A stretch of 64,000 nt of DNA from DATAOG01 sp963753685 (GTDB lineage: Bacteria; Pseudomonadota; Alphaproteobacteria; Geminicoccales; Geminicoccaceae): contig CAVWDE010000006.1 of NCBI GenBank assembly GCA_963753685.1, positions 62,001 to 126,000 on the forward strand. Direction: 5' to 3'. The translations under genes and the position numbers were made by a program. The notes beneath the pieces are model-generated. The model saw only the letters and a program-made list of their open reading frames with translations. It ran no database searches and was not told the origin of the DNA. Within the stretch, counting starts at the first letter, position 1; each line of letters starts with the position of its first letter. Below, one piece after another: positions 51,815-60,691 of this stretch.

Positions 51815-53419
51815 CTACCGGAGGTCGGGCTGGGCCTTGAACCGCAGCGTACCGTCGCGCTCGACCGCCGGCACCAGCGCAGTTTCCCAGCGGAGGTAGT
51901 CGCGCATCGCCTGCTCGACCTGCTCGGGCGGGCGATCGTAGGGGCGGAGCCAGGCATCCTCATCGTCGGTCCGGTCCCAGGCGCCCGGCTCGAGCGGCCG
52001 GCCGCCCGCCCGCCAGGCCGCGGTGCCGCCGGCCAGCACCCGCACCCGGCCGGCCAGCAGACGCGCGGCTTCAGCGAGCGTGAGGCGCGCGAGGATGCCG
52101 TCCTCCGAGGTCAGGACAAAGGCGGGCGCCGGCGGCACGCGCGCGAGGTCCGCCCCGAGCTGCGCGCGGCGCACGCGCCTGGCCCCCGGCACATGCCCGG
52201 CGCGGAAGCTGCGGCTGTCGGCGAGGTCGAGGACCTGGACGTCGCGGCCGGGCACAAGGCCAGCGAGCGTCGCGGCGTCGAGCATCAGATCGGCCGGGGT
52301 CTCCTCGAGACCGAGGACCTCGGTCCGTTCCGGGCCGGTCTCCAGCTCGCCGCCGAGCCCGCCCGCCAGGACGTGCACCGCCCAGCGTCCGATCTGGAGC
52401 AGCCAGGACGCGGTCATGGTCGCGCGCACGCCGTCGTCGTCGACCAGCACGACCCGGGCACCATGGGTCCCGAGCCAGCTGTCGGTCGCCTGGACCAGCT
52501 GGCCGCCCGGCGTGCACAGCGCGCCCGGCAGGTGGCCGGCGGCATATTCCTCGGGCGAGCGCACGTCGCAGAGGTAGAGTGTGCGCGCCGGGGCTTCGGC
52601 GCGCCAGCGGGCGAGCGTCGCGTGGTCGATCAGGGGCACGCCGAAGCGCGCCCTGACCCGCTCGGCCGCCTGCTGTGCCCAGGCCCGGTTGGCCGCGCTT
52701 TGCGGCGGCGGCAGGCGCGCCTGGCCGTGCTCGAGCTGATGGCCGGCGAGCGTCCAGCCCATAGTGCCGTTCTCGAGCGCCACCACCTTGTTGGCGACGC
52801 CCGCGTTGATCAGCGACTGGGCGCCGATGATGCTGCGGGTGCGGCCGGCGCAGTTGACCACCACCAGCGTTCTCGGGTCGGGGGCGAGGTCGTGGATGCG
52901 GTGGACCAGCTCGGCGCCGGGCACGTCGATCCCGCCCGGGATGTTCATGTGCCGGTATTCGTCGAACGGCCGGCTGTCGAGGATCACGAGGTCGGCGCCG
53001 GCGGCCCGCAGACGCGCGAGCTCGTCGGCGCTGATGTGGGGGGTGCCGCAGGCCGCCTCGACCAGCTCGCCGAACGCCTTGCTCGGGACGTAGACGCCCT
53101 CGAACAGGGCGTAGCCCGCCGCCTGCCAGCCCTGAACCCCGCCCTCGAGCACGGCGAGATCGGCGTAGCCGAAACGCTCAAGGGTCGCCGCGGTGCGCGC
53201 CGCGGCACCCTTGCCGTCGTCGCAGAGGACGACCGGCGCCGCCCGCCGTGGCACGAGTCGCGGCACGTCGATCTCCAGGCGGTCCTCGGGCGCGTTGCTC
53301 GCCAGCAGGATATGGCCGCGCGCGAACGCGCCCGGCGGCCGGACGTCGAGCAGCGCGAGCTCGCCCTGGTTCGCCCGGAGCCTCTCGTGCAGCGCCGCGG
53401 GCGCGATCGTCGGAGCCAT
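51815..53419 (-). CDS. Multi-domain rhodanese-like sulfurtransferase
   Basis: A 534-residue protein with four tandem rhodanese-like domains (about residues 1-110, 120-235, 265-375, 385-480). Domain signatures: LALLDVRPPGAFARGHILLA, LVILDSRPFDEYRHMNIPGG, YLCDVRSPEEYAAGHLPGAL and VLDLADSRSFRAGHVPGARR. Only domain 2 carries an active-site Cys loop (VVVNCAGRTRS); domain 1 has CDDGKG, and domains 3 and 4 lack Cys at this place. Persulfide transfer would therefore use domain 2. It is 22 bp downstream of the cysteine dioxygenase gene on the same strand, placing it in cysteine or sulfite metabolism. Confidence 0.92.
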   Translation of the reverse strand: MAPTIAPAALHERLRANQGELALLDVRPPGAFARGHILLASNAPEDRLEIDVPRLVPRRAAPVVLCDDGKGAAARTAATLERFGYADLAVLEGGVQGWQAAGYALFEGVYVPSKAFGELVEAACGTPHISADELARLRAAGADLVILDSRPFDEYRHMNIPGGIDVPGAELVHRIHDLAPDPRTLVVVNCAGRTRSIIGAQSLINAGVANKVVALENGTMGWTLAGHQLEHGQARLPPPQSAANRAWAQQAAERVRARFGVPLIDHATLARWRAEAPARTLYLCDVRSPEEYAAGHLPGALCTPGGQLVQATDSWLGTHGARVVLVDDDGVRATMTASWLLQIGRWAVHVLAGGLGGELETGPERTEVLGLEETPADLMLDAATLAGLVPGRDVQVLDLADSRSFRAGHVPGARRVRRAQLGADLARVPPAPAFVLTSEDGILARLTLAEAARLLAGRVRVLAGGTAAWRAGGRPLEPGAWDRTDDEDAWLRPYDRPPEQVEQAMRDYLRWETALVPAVERDGTLRFKAQPDLR

Positions 53420-53441
53420 GTCAGCGAGCCCTCTCAGCCGG

Positions 53442-54038
53442 TCATTTCACGATGTTGGGGCTGGCCGGGTAGACCGCGTAGGTGCCGGCGGCCATGTCGA
53501 ACTGCCGGCGCGCCGGCAGATGCTCGAGACTGCGGCCGTAGAGGTGGAAATGCAGCATTGGCGCGTCACTGCCGCGCTCGATGCTGTGGATGTCGTCGGG
53601 CATCAGAGCGACGCCCGTGCCCTCCTTGACCAGGGTCGCACCGGTTTCCTCGAGCCGCGCCGCGCCGGCCGTGGAGCCGTCGTCGAGGCGCCGGTAGTGC
53701 TTGTTCAGCTCCTCGCCCTCGACGCCTACGACCACTGCCCAGGTGGTGTGGTCGTGGGGCGGCGTCCGGCTGGCGCTCTGGGCCGCGACCGCATAGAGGG
53801 CAAAGCTGCGATCGGCGTCCTCGGACAACAGATGCAGCGTGCTGCGCTCGTGCAGGAGCGGAAACGCGGCGAACGAAAACAGGTCACGCCTGGCCGCGAG
53901 CTCGAGCAGCCGGCCCTTGACCTGCTCCAGCGCACGACGCTCGACGCCCTGCCCGCGCACGATCGCCTTGACGTCGGCGATGCAATCCGCCACCGCCCGC
54001 TGGCGCGCGGCGGCTACGTCGACAGTCGTCCCCGTCAT
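53442..54038 (-). CDS. Cysteine dioxygenase family protein
   Basis: A non-haem iron cupin oxygenating cysteine to cysteine sulfinate, or the related 3-mercaptopropionate. 198 residues. Iron ligands: PPHDHTTWAVVVGVEGEELN (two His and the conserved Glu region) and ALMPDDIHSIERGS (third His). The C-terminal LHFHLYGRSLEHLPARRQF is typical of the bacterial type I family. The start at 54038 gives a normal length. It is the first gene of the dioxygenase-rhodanese operon. Which thiol is used cannot be told from sequence. Confidence 0.88.
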   Translation of the reverse strand: MTGTTVDVAAARQRAVADCIADVKAIVRGQGVERRALEQVKGRLLELAARRDLFSFAAFPLLHERSTLHLLSEDADRSFALYAVAAQSASRTPPHDHTTWAVVVGVEGEELNKHYRRLDDGSTAGAARLEETGATLVKEGTGVALMPDDIHSIERGSDAPMLHFHLYGRSLEHLPARRQFDMAAGTYAVYPASPNIVK

Positions 54039-54153
54039 CTCAGTCCCTCCCTGTTCCGCGGTCGGCCATCCACGAGATCGACGCCTCCCGCGGACGGCAT
54101 CGAAGTGCCAAGGCGGCGTCGCGAAACCACCACCAACGCGGGCGACCTCCGAG

Positions 54154-54245
54154 ATGCAGGTTACCACGATCGGGCTGGACATCGCCAAGAGCGTGTTTCA
54201 GGTGCACGGGCGTCGATGCGCGGGGCGGGAGCCGGTCGGAGCACG
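54154..54245 (+). mobile_element. Remnant of an IS110-family transposase 5' end
   Basis: An ATG at 54154 begins MQVTTIGLDIAKSVFQVHG, the N-terminal DEDD-type catalytic start of IS110 transposases. After one frame shift it continues VDARG and then stops resembling any transposase. The fragment sits between the dioxygenase start and the CoA-transferase gene, so an IS was inserted and mostly deleted. Confidence 0.7.
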
Positions 54246-54350
54246 GCGGGCCAGCCGGGGTCCGATCCGCCGCCCGGCGGCCGGGCCTCGACAGGGCGGC
54301 GGCGAGCGGCCATCCTGGTCGCCGATGAGGGCGAGCCGGGCGATCTGGTG

Positions 54351-55958
54351 ATGCAGCTGATCGATGCCGCCGCCGCGGCCGGAACGGTGCGCGACGGCGA
54401 TGCGGTGCTGTTCGGCGGCTCGGGCGGCGGCCACGCCGTGCCGGAGGCGGTGATCGAGGCGCTCGCGGCGCGCTTTCGCGAGCGTGGGGCGCCGCGCGAT
54501 CTGACCCTGATCAGCATTGTCTCGCTCGGCGACTGGCAGGCGACCGGGTTCAACCTTCTGGCCGAGCCCGGGCTCGCGCGCCGGGTGATCAGCGGCGGCT
54601 TCAACAACTGTCCGCGCTTCGCCGCGCTGGCGTTGGCCGACCGGATCGAAGCCTACACCTTGCCCCAGGGCACGCTCTCGCAGCTGATGCGCGACATGGC
54701 GGCCGGGCGCCCGGGCCTGCTCACCACCACGGGCCTGCACAGCTTCGTCGATCCGCGCCATGGCGGCGGCCGGCAAAGCGCCAGCGCCAGGGACGACCTG
54801 GTCGAGCTCGTGACCCTGGGCGGCGAGGACTACCTGCTCTACCGGGCGCTGCCGGTCGACGTCGCGGTGATCCGTGCCACCACCGCGGACGAGCGCGGCA
54901 ACCTCACGATGGAGCGCGAGGCGTTCTTCGGCGAGAACTTCTCGATCGCGACCGCGGCGCGCCGCCAGGGCGGGATCGTGATTGCTCAGGTCGAGCGGCT
55001 CGCGGCCGCCGGCACGCTGCCGGGCAAGCTCGTCAAGGTGCCGGGCGCGGTGGTCGACTACGTGGTCGTGGCACCCGGCCAGCTGCAGACCTACCAGACG
55101 CCCTACAGCCCGGCTTATGCCGGCGAGCTGCGCGTGCCCGAGGCCGCGATCGCCCGGCTGCCGCTCGACCTGCGCAAGGTGATCGCGCGCCGCGCCGCCC
55201 GCGAGCTGTTTCCGGGGGCGGTCGTCAATCTCGGCTTCGGGGTCTCGAACGGGATCGCCAACGTCGCGGCCGAAGAGGGCCTCTGGCGGGAAGTGACGCT
55301 GACCGTCGAGCAGGGCATCATCGGCGGCGTGCCGGCCGGCGGCCAGGACGCGGGGGCAGGCGTCAACTACGACATGATGGCGGACCAGCCCTACCAGTTC
55401 GACTTCTATGACGGCGGCGGCCTCGACCTCGCCTTCCTCTCGTTCGCCGAGGTCGACCGCGAGGGCAACGTCAACGTCAGCCGCTACGGCCAGAGCATCA
55501 ACGGGCCGGGCGGCTTCATCAACATCAGCCAGGGCGCGCGCAAGGTCGTGTTCTCGGGTACGCTCACCACCGGCGGCCTGGAGATCCTGCCGGACGGCGA
55601 GGGCGGGCTCGATCTGCGCCGCGAGGGGCGGACCTGCAAGTGGGTGCCCGAGGTCCAGCAGCTGACCTTCAACGGCCGCTATGCCCGCGAGCGCGGCCAG
55701 GAGGTGATGTACGTGACCGAGCGCGCGGTGTTCCGGCTCGAGCAGGACGGCCTCGTCTTGACCGAGACCGCGGCCGGGATCGATGTCCGCCGGGACGTGC
55801 TGGGTCGGATCGGCTTCGAGGTGCAGCTCGCCCAGCCGCTCGGCACCATGGATGCGCGTCTGTTCCGCGCCGAGCCCATGAACCTGCTGCCGGAGTTCCG
55901 CGCCCGAGCCGGAGCCTCGCGGCGCCGGGCGCCGATGCGCGAGAAGGGGAGCCCATGA
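54351..55958 (+). CDS. Acyl/acetate CoA-transferase (YdiF-like, family I)
   Basis: A fused alpha/beta CoA-transferase of 535 residues. Motifs: RDGDAVLFGGSGGGHAVPEA, RGAPRDLTLISIVSLG, PGLLTTTGLHSFVDPRHGGG, ATTADERGNLTMEREAFFGE. The second half has VVNLGFGVSNGIANVAAEEG, TLTVEQGIIGGVPAGGQD with the candidate catalytic Glu, and LSFAEVDREGNVNVSRYGQS. The ATG at 54351 is a compromise: the frame is open upstream, but the IS110 scar lies there and the N-terminus may have been altered. It overlaps the crotonase start (ATGA). Substrate unknown. Confidence 0.85.
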   Translation: MQLIDAAAAAGTVRDGDAVLFGGSGGGHAVPEAVIEALAARFRERGAPRDLTLISIVSLGDWQATGFNLLAEPGLARRVISGGFNNCPRFAALALADRIEAYTLPQGTLSQLMRDMAAGRPGLLTTTGLHSFVDPRHGGGRQSASARDDLVELVTLGGEDYLLYRALPVDVAVIRATTADERGNLTMEREAFFGENFSIATAARRQGGIVIAQVERLAAAGTLPGKLVKVPGAVVDYVVVAPGQLQTYQTPYSPAYAGELRVPEAAIARLPLDLRKVIARRAARELFPGAVVNLGFGVSNGIANVAAEEGLWREVTLTVEQGIIGGVPAGGQDAGAGVNYDMMADQPYQFDFYDGGGLDLAFLSFAEVDREGNVNVSRYGQSINGPGGFINISQGARKVVFSGTLTTGGLEILPDGEGGLDLRREGRTCKWVPEVQQLTFNGRYARERGQEVMYVTERAVFRLEQDGLVLTETAAGIDVRRDVLGRIGFEVQLAQPLGTMDARLFRAEPMNLLPEFRARAGASRRRAPMREKGSP

Positions 55959-56735
55959 GTGCCGATCTGATCGATTGCCAGGTCGAGGACGGGGTTGCCG
56001 ATCGTCACGCTCAACAACCCGCCGCTCAATCTGGTGACGCTCGAGCTCACGCGCGAGCTCGACCGGGTGCTCGATCGCCTGGCGGCCGACCGGGACGCGC
56101 GCGTGCTGGTGCTGACCGGGGCGGGCGAGCGCGCGTTCTGCGCCGGCTCCGATGTCCGCGAGTTCGCAAGCGTCGCCGACGACGTGATCGGCAGGAAGCT
56201 GGCGGCCGAGAACCGCGCCTATGCCAAGGTCGACGACTTTCCGAAGCCGACCATCGCGGCGATCGCCGGGCTGGCTTACGGCGGCGGCCTCGAGCTCGCG
56301 GTCTGCTGCGATCTGCTGGTGGTCGAGGCGAACGCCAGGCTGGCGCTGCCCGAGATCAAGCTCGGCGTGTTCCCGGGCTCGGGGGGCACGGTGCGGGTGA
56401 CCCGGCGGATCGGCGAGGGGCGCGCCAAGGAGATGATGTATTTCGGCGACCCGATCGACCCGCAGAGGGCGCTCGCCTGGGGCCTGGTCAACCGGGTCGT
56501 GCCGCCGGGCGAGGCGCTGATCACCGCCTGCCGCATGGCCGCGGAGCTGGCAGAGCGCCCGAGCCAGGCCCTGCAACTATGCAAACGCGCGATCGATCTG
56601 TCGTTCGATGTCAGCGAGGACCGGGCGATCGAGAGCTCGCTCGCGCTCTCCGCCGAGGCCTTCGCCGCCGACGACTGCGCCGAGGGCGTGCGCGCGTTCT
56701 TCGAAAAGCGCAAGCCGCGCTTCCGCCACAGGTGA
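55955..56735 (+). pseudogene. Enoyl-CoA hydratase/isomerase (crotonase) family, frameshifted at the start
   Basis: The natural ATG overlaps the CoA-transferase stop and begins MSADLIDCQVEDG. It then needs one G removed from the GGGG run at 55991-55994 to continue PIVTLNNPPLNLVTLELTRE. Crotonase features: VLVLTGAGERAFCAGSDVRE (oxyanion loop), IAAIAGLAYGGGLELAVCCD (second oxyanion site), ALPEIKLGVFPGSGGTVRVT. The restored length of about 259 residues is normal. If the shift is real, a TTG at 55995 could still start the rest. It likely acts with the CoA-transferase on a shared acyl-CoA. Confidence 0.85.
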
Positions 56736-56810
56736 TGGTCTACGCGACTTGCCGCGCGGTGCGGTCCGGCCAAGCGCCGTAATCCGGTTCCGAAGTCGCG
56801 GCCTCCGCGT

Positions 56811-57461
56811 TCATGACTGTGATTTGCGGTGTAAACGCGCGGCTCGCTCCCTGATTGTTCGCTTGCGGATGCGTTTCCGCAATTTCTCCACGCGTGACGC
56901 CAATCTATTGAAGGTGATCGGATCAGCGAGGCTTGCAGCACCAGCCTCTGAGAGGCTCTTCGTATCCGGCAATTTCGAGGTCTCTATGACATAGAACACC
57001 CACTGCAGCGGGTCCCGATGGTCGGCCTTTTTGGTGCGAACCGGATGATGCGCAAAGACGTAAACGTGGGCATACCGACCCTTCTTCGATACCCAGCCAT
57101 TCCTCCCCCAATATCCTGTGCGAGGGCGAATATCCCACGTTGCCTGGCTCGCGCGTCCGGCGTACCACGTCTGGCGCGCGGCAGATTGCTTGACCTCGAG
57201 GCGAGTGCTGTCCGGGTGCCGAAAGTCGCATGAGTTATAGTCGCCAGAGCACCAATTCCAATCGGGCAAGGCAGCCGCGATGATCGCCTCCACAATCACA
57301 GCGCGGAACACGTTCGTCACGAGCGGCTTGTTGAACGTTATTTCGGAGGCTTTCCGCACAACATCGTCGACCGTAACTACGGCCGGCACCCCGCTTCCTG
57401 ACCTTGCCAGTTGAGTTCTCATCCCGCCAGCCGAAATCCTTTCCGGCGCACCGCCATTCAT
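56811..57461 (-). CDS. Solitary PD-(D/E)XK nuclease-like protein
   Basis: A protein of about 216 residues, unrecognised by name. A central motif CDFRHPDSTRLEVKQSAARQ fits the PD-(D/E)XK core (Asp, then Glu-x-Lys). It is preceded by a helix (LVTNVFRAVIVEAIIAAALP) with an acidic Glu and followed by WYAGRASQATWDIRPRTGYW and YAHVYVFAHHPVR strands. The C-terminus is Lys/Arg-rich. Codon use is visibly more AT-rich than that of the neighbours, suggesting acquisition. No methyltransferase or Vsr gene is near. ATG 57461 or 57422 may be the start. Confidence 0.5.
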   Translation of the reverse strand: MNGGAPERISAGGMRTQLARSGSGVPAVVTVDDVVRKASEITFNKPLVTNVFRAVIVEAIIAAALPDWNWCSGDYNSCDFRHPDSTRLEVKQSAARQTWYAGRASQATWDIRPRTGYWGRNGWVSKKGRYAHVYVFAHHPVRTKKADHRDPLQWVFYVIETSKLPDTKSLSEAGAASLADPITFNRLASRVEKLRKRIRKRTIRERAARLHRKSQS

Positions 57462-57638
57462 GGCCTCGGAGCGCCTGTCGGCCGTTGCGCAGTGTGTCGA
57501 GCGGCCGTGTCCCAATAGCACCGCGCCCAGCGCTACCAGCACAAGGCCGTCGTGCGGAAGCAGCGTATAGGGCGGGTTGGTTGACGGAGCCTTAGCCCGG
57601 GATGTATCGCACGACCTTGGAAGGCGCGTTGCCCAGAA

Positions 57639-58151
57639 ATGCAGGAGGCAGGCAATGAGCGAGGGACCCCGGTGCACGTCGTGCAGCCGGACGAGGGGGA
57701 AAGCTTCTGGCAGCCGGTGCCGGCGAACGGCTATACCGAGGTCCGGGTCTCGCATCGCAAGGATGCGAGCATCCGGAGCTTTGCCACCGGCATCCAGGTG
57801 ATCGCCCCCAACTCCTACATCCGCGAGCACGTCCACCCGGCCCAGGAGGAGCTGCTGTTCTTCTTCGAGGGCGAGGGTGAGGCGGTGATCGACGGCCTGA
57901 GCCATCCGCTCCGGGCCGGGACCACGGTCTACGTCGGCGCCGGCCACCGGCACAAGTTCGTCAATCCGAGCCCCGATCGGGAGCTCAAGATGTGCTGGGT
58001 GATGCTGCCGGGCGGCGATGGCGGCCTCGACGACTTCTTCGCCCGGATCGGCCGGCCGCGCACACCGGGCGAGCCGGCGCCGGCGCCCTTCCCGCGGCCG
58101 GTCGACGTCGAGCGGATCGAAGCGGAGACGGTGTTCACCAAGCTCCTCTAG
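57639..58151 (+). CDS. Cupin domain protein
   Basis: A single-domain cupin of about 165-170 residues. Cupin motifs 1 and 2: IREHVHPAQEELLFFFEGEG (His-x-His...Glu) and TVYVGAGHRHKFVNPSPDRE (metal His). Function unknown; such proteins bind metal and may sense or dioxygenate small molecules. Start problem: a perfect AGGAGG precedes ATG 57655, but that frame (MSEGPR) fits the cupin frame (TPVHVVQPDEGE) only if one base is missing near 57660. Otherwise ATG 57639 is used. It is convergent with YihY, overlapping by 4 bp. Confidence 0.8.
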   Translation: MQEAGNERGTPVHVVQPDEGESFWQPVPANGYTEVRVSHRKDASIRSFATGIQVIAPNSYIREHVHPAQEELLFFFEGEGEAVIDGLSHPLRAGTTVYVGAGHRHKFVNPSPDRELKMCWVMLPGGDGGLDDFFARIGRPRTPGEPAPAPFPRPVDVERIEAETVFTKLL

Positions 58152-59147
58152 CGCCCGGCGTGAGGCTGTCCGAGCGGCCTGCCCCGGCCGGAAGGCGGGT
58201 CGATCGCCGGGGTCGGCTCAGGCGGCCGCCGCCCCGATGCGGTCGGGCGAGGCGCGTTACGATCGCGCTCGCGAAGCACGGCGTTGATCTCCGCTCCGAA
58301 GATCAAGGTCACGGCGCTCGCGTAGAGAAAGACCAGGGTCGCCACCAGGCCCGCAAAGCTGCCATAGACGGCGGCGAGCTTGCCGGCACTGCGCAGGGTA
58401 TAGGAGAGGATCGCCGCGGCGCCGAGCCACATCAGCGCGCCGAGCACCGCCCCCGGCAGCACGGTCCACAGGCGTTGCGGGATGTCCGGCAGCCAGCCGT
58501 AGAGGAGGGCGTACAGAATCGACGAGCACGACCAGCGCCAGGCCGTAGCGGACGCCGGTGCGCAGCCAGAGGGCGTCGGCACCGAGGCCGGCGGCTTTCT
58601 CCAGCAGAGCCCAGGCGTAGGGCAGGATCACGACCGAGCTGAACACGAGCACGGCACCGATCGTGCCAATCACGGTGAACAGGGTGACCTTGATGCGCGC
58701 CTGCCAGAACGTCAGCCCCTGCTCGACGCCATAGGCTTTGTTGAGCGCGGTGCGGATCGCCTGGGCGCCCGAGGATGCCGCCCAGACGGTCGCGAACATG
58801 CCGATCGTGAGCCACGCCGGGCTGCGCTCGCGCAGCAGCTGGTCGATCACCGGCTTGAGCGCGTCCGCGACCGCGGGCGGCGCGAACTCCACCACCCGGC
58901 TCGCGAGCTCGGCCGCGGCCCCGGGCTGGCCGACGAAGCCGGCCGCGGCCGACAGGAACAGCAGCAGTGGGAACATCGCGAGCACCGAGGAGAAGGCGAC
59001 GCTGCCCGCCTGATTGGCACTCTGGTGGCGGATGTAGTTGCCGGCCGCCCGCAGCAGCACGCTCAGCCCCGGCACGCCCGCCCGCAGCAACCGCAGGCCC
59101 GCGCGCAGCCGCTGCCACCAGCTCCGGACTCCCAGCCTCCGGCTCAC
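58148..59147 (-). pseudogene. YihY/BrkB-family membrane protein, frameshifted
   Basis: A polytopic inner-membrane protein of the YihY/virulence factor BrkB family (once called RNase BN, without such activity). The first frame from GTG 59147 gives NYIRHQSANQAGSVAFSSVL, AMFPLLLFLSAAAGFV, ERSPAWLTIGMFATVWAASS, AIRTALNKAYGVEQGLTFWQ and IGTIGAVLVFSSVVILPYAW. Near 58520 one base must be dropped to continue ILYALLYGWLPDIPQRLWTV, LPGAVLGALMWLGAAAILSY, YGSFAGLVATLVFLYASAVT and LIFGAEINAVL. Six helices result. An assembly indel is likely because both halves are well conserved. Confidence 0.85.
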
Positions 59148-59360
59148 CGCATCCGTTCCCTCTTGCCCGCTCTCCTTGCCGGATCGAGCGTAGCATCGAC
59201 GTTGGGCCATGGGCCATGGCCGGCCGCGCTGTCACGATTCGGTGATTCGGCACGGCATCTTGTGGCTCGCAGCCCGCGATCCGGCCGCCCGACCGGGACA
59301 AGCCGGCAGGTGCGTGCTATCTCACCCGGCAACATGGTGCGCACTGCGGGAGCGAGACCG

Positions 59361-60335
59361 ATGCTGATCCGGGTTCGACGCGGTTGGGAGTTGCCGGAAT
59401 CGGCGGCGACGCCTGAGGCGGTCTTCACCGAGCGACGGCGCCTGCTCAAGGGGCTCGCCGCCGGCAGCCTGCTCACGATCGCCCCCCCGTTTCTGGCGGC
59501 CGGGGCGCGCGCGGCCACGGCGGACGAGGATCCGTCGGCCAAGCTCTATCCGGTGCCGCGCAACCCCCGCTATCAGGTCGACGGCGCGATCACGCCCGCC
59601 GAGCTCACCAGCAAGTTCAACAACTTCTTCGAGTTCGGCTCGAGCAAGCAGATTGCCGACGCGGCGCAGGCGCTGAAGATCCGGCCCTGGACGCTGACCA
59701 TCGACGGCATGGTCGAGAAGGAGACGACCTTCGCGATCGACGATCTTCTGGCGCGCATGCCGCTCGAGGAGCGGGTGGTGCGCCATCGCTGCGTCGAGGC
59801 CTGGTCGATGATCGTGCCCTGGAGCGGCTTCCCGCTGGCCAAGCTGGTCGAGCTCGCGCGCCCCTTGAGCTCGGCCAAGTTCGTCGAGATGCACACCTTC
59901 CTGGAGCCCGACGTCGCCGCCGGCCAGCGCGAGTTCTGGTATCCCTGGCCGTACACCGAGGGCCTGACGGTCGCCGAGGCGACCAACGAGCTCGCTTTCC
60001 TGGTCACCGGCGCCTACGGCAAGCCGCTGCCCAAGTCGAACGGCGCCCCGATCCGGCTCGCCGTGCCCTGGAAGTACGGCTTCAAGCACATCAAGTCGAT
60101 CCAGAAGATCACCTTCACCGACAAGCAGCCGGTGAGCTTCTGGGAGACGATCGGCAACGGCGAGTACGGCTTCTGGGCGAACGTCAACCCGGACGTGCCG
60201 CATCCGCGCTGGAGCCAGGCGACCGAGAAGCGGCTCGGCACCGGCGAGGTCATCCCGACCAAGCTGTTCAACGGCTATGCCGAGTTCGTGACCGGCCTCT
60301 ACCCCGACCTCAGCGACAAGAAGCTGTTCGTCTGA
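59361..60335 (+). CDS. msrP: Protein-methionine-sulfoxide reductase catalytic subunit MsrP
   Basis: A periplasmic molybdopterin enzyme (sulfite-oxidase fold) repairing oxidised methionine in exported proteins. 324 residues. Tat signal: ERRRLLKGLAAGSLLTIAPP. Molybdenum Cys: VVRHRCVEAWSMIVPWSGFP. Further family blocks: KFNNFFEFGSSKQIADAAQA, FWYPWPYTEGLTVAEATNEL, PIRLAVPWKYGFKHIKSIQK and FWANVNPDVPHPRWSQATEK. The haem-binding membrane partner MsrQ is not adjacent, so electron supply must come from elsewhere. Confidence 0.95.
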   Translation: MLIRVRRGWELPESAATPEAVFTERRRLLKGLAAGSLLTIAPPFLAAGARAATADEDPSAKLYPVPRNPRYQVDGAITPAELTSKFNNFFEFGSSKQIADAAQALKIRPWTLTIDGMVEKETTFAIDDLLARMPLEERVVRHRCVEAWSMIVPWSGFPLAKLVELARPLSSAKFVEMHTFLEPDVAAGQREFWYPWPYTEGLTVAEATNELAFLVTGAYGKPLPKSNGAPIRLAVPWKYGFKHIKSIQKITFTDKQPVSFWETIGNGEYGFWANVNPDVPHPRWSQATEKRLGTGEVIPTKLFNGYAEFVTGLYPDLSDKKLFV

Positions 60336-60383
60336 GTCGCCGGCGGCCCCCGCTCTGCAAGGGATAGAAGGCGCCCGCGTGGG

Positions 60384-60425
60384 CTTGACCCCTTCGGTCT
60401 TCACTGCCTACATTGACAGCGGCAG
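60384..60425 (+). promoter_or_regulatory. Promoter and likely operator of the FitAB/VapBC operon
   Basis: TTGACC (60384-60389), an 18-base spacer and TACATT (60408-60413). An inverted repeat ACTGCC (60402-60407) / GGCAGT (60420-60425) brackets the -10 element, as expected for binding by the ribbon-helix-helix antitoxin. Inferred from consensus and symmetry. Confidence 0.5.
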
Positions 60426-60441
60426 TTAGCGGGAGCCAAAG

Positions 60442-60691
60442 ATGGCACAGTTGACGGTCCGCAAGGTCGACCCGGAAATCGTGCGCCGCCTGAAGCTGCG
60501 GGCGGCGCAGCATGGCCGGTCGGCGGAAGCCGAGCATCGGGCGATCCTCGAGCGCCTGTTCGGGAGCGGCGCCGATGACTTCTGGGCGACCGCCGCAGGG
60601 TTGCGCGCGCGTACCCGCGGCCGGGCACATACCGACAGCGCGGAGTCTGATTCGCGCGGATCGGGACCGGCGCGCCGATCGCGGCGAATGA
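60442..60691 (+). pseudogene. FitA/VapB-type antitoxin, frameshifted near its C-terminus
   Basis: A ribbon-helix-helix antitoxin: MAQLTVRKVDPEIVRRLKLR, AAQHGRSAEAEHRAILERLF, GADDFWATAAGL. At 60637 an extra T (GCGGAG-T-CTGATT) moves the frame. Removing it gives the expected tail LIRADRDRRADRGE and a TGA at 60689-60691 that overlaps the toxin ATG. With the extra base the antitoxin frame runs in-frame into the toxin, making an apparent 222-residue fusion. The tail LIRADRDRR is the toxin-binding part in this family, which argues that the shift is an error or an inactivating mutation. Confidence 0.75.

Noticed and set aside
53193..54350. Long N-terminal part of the CoA-transferase frame
   Set aside because: It is antisense to the cysteine dioxygenase and rhodanese genes and crosses the IS110 scar; conservation begins only near 54351.
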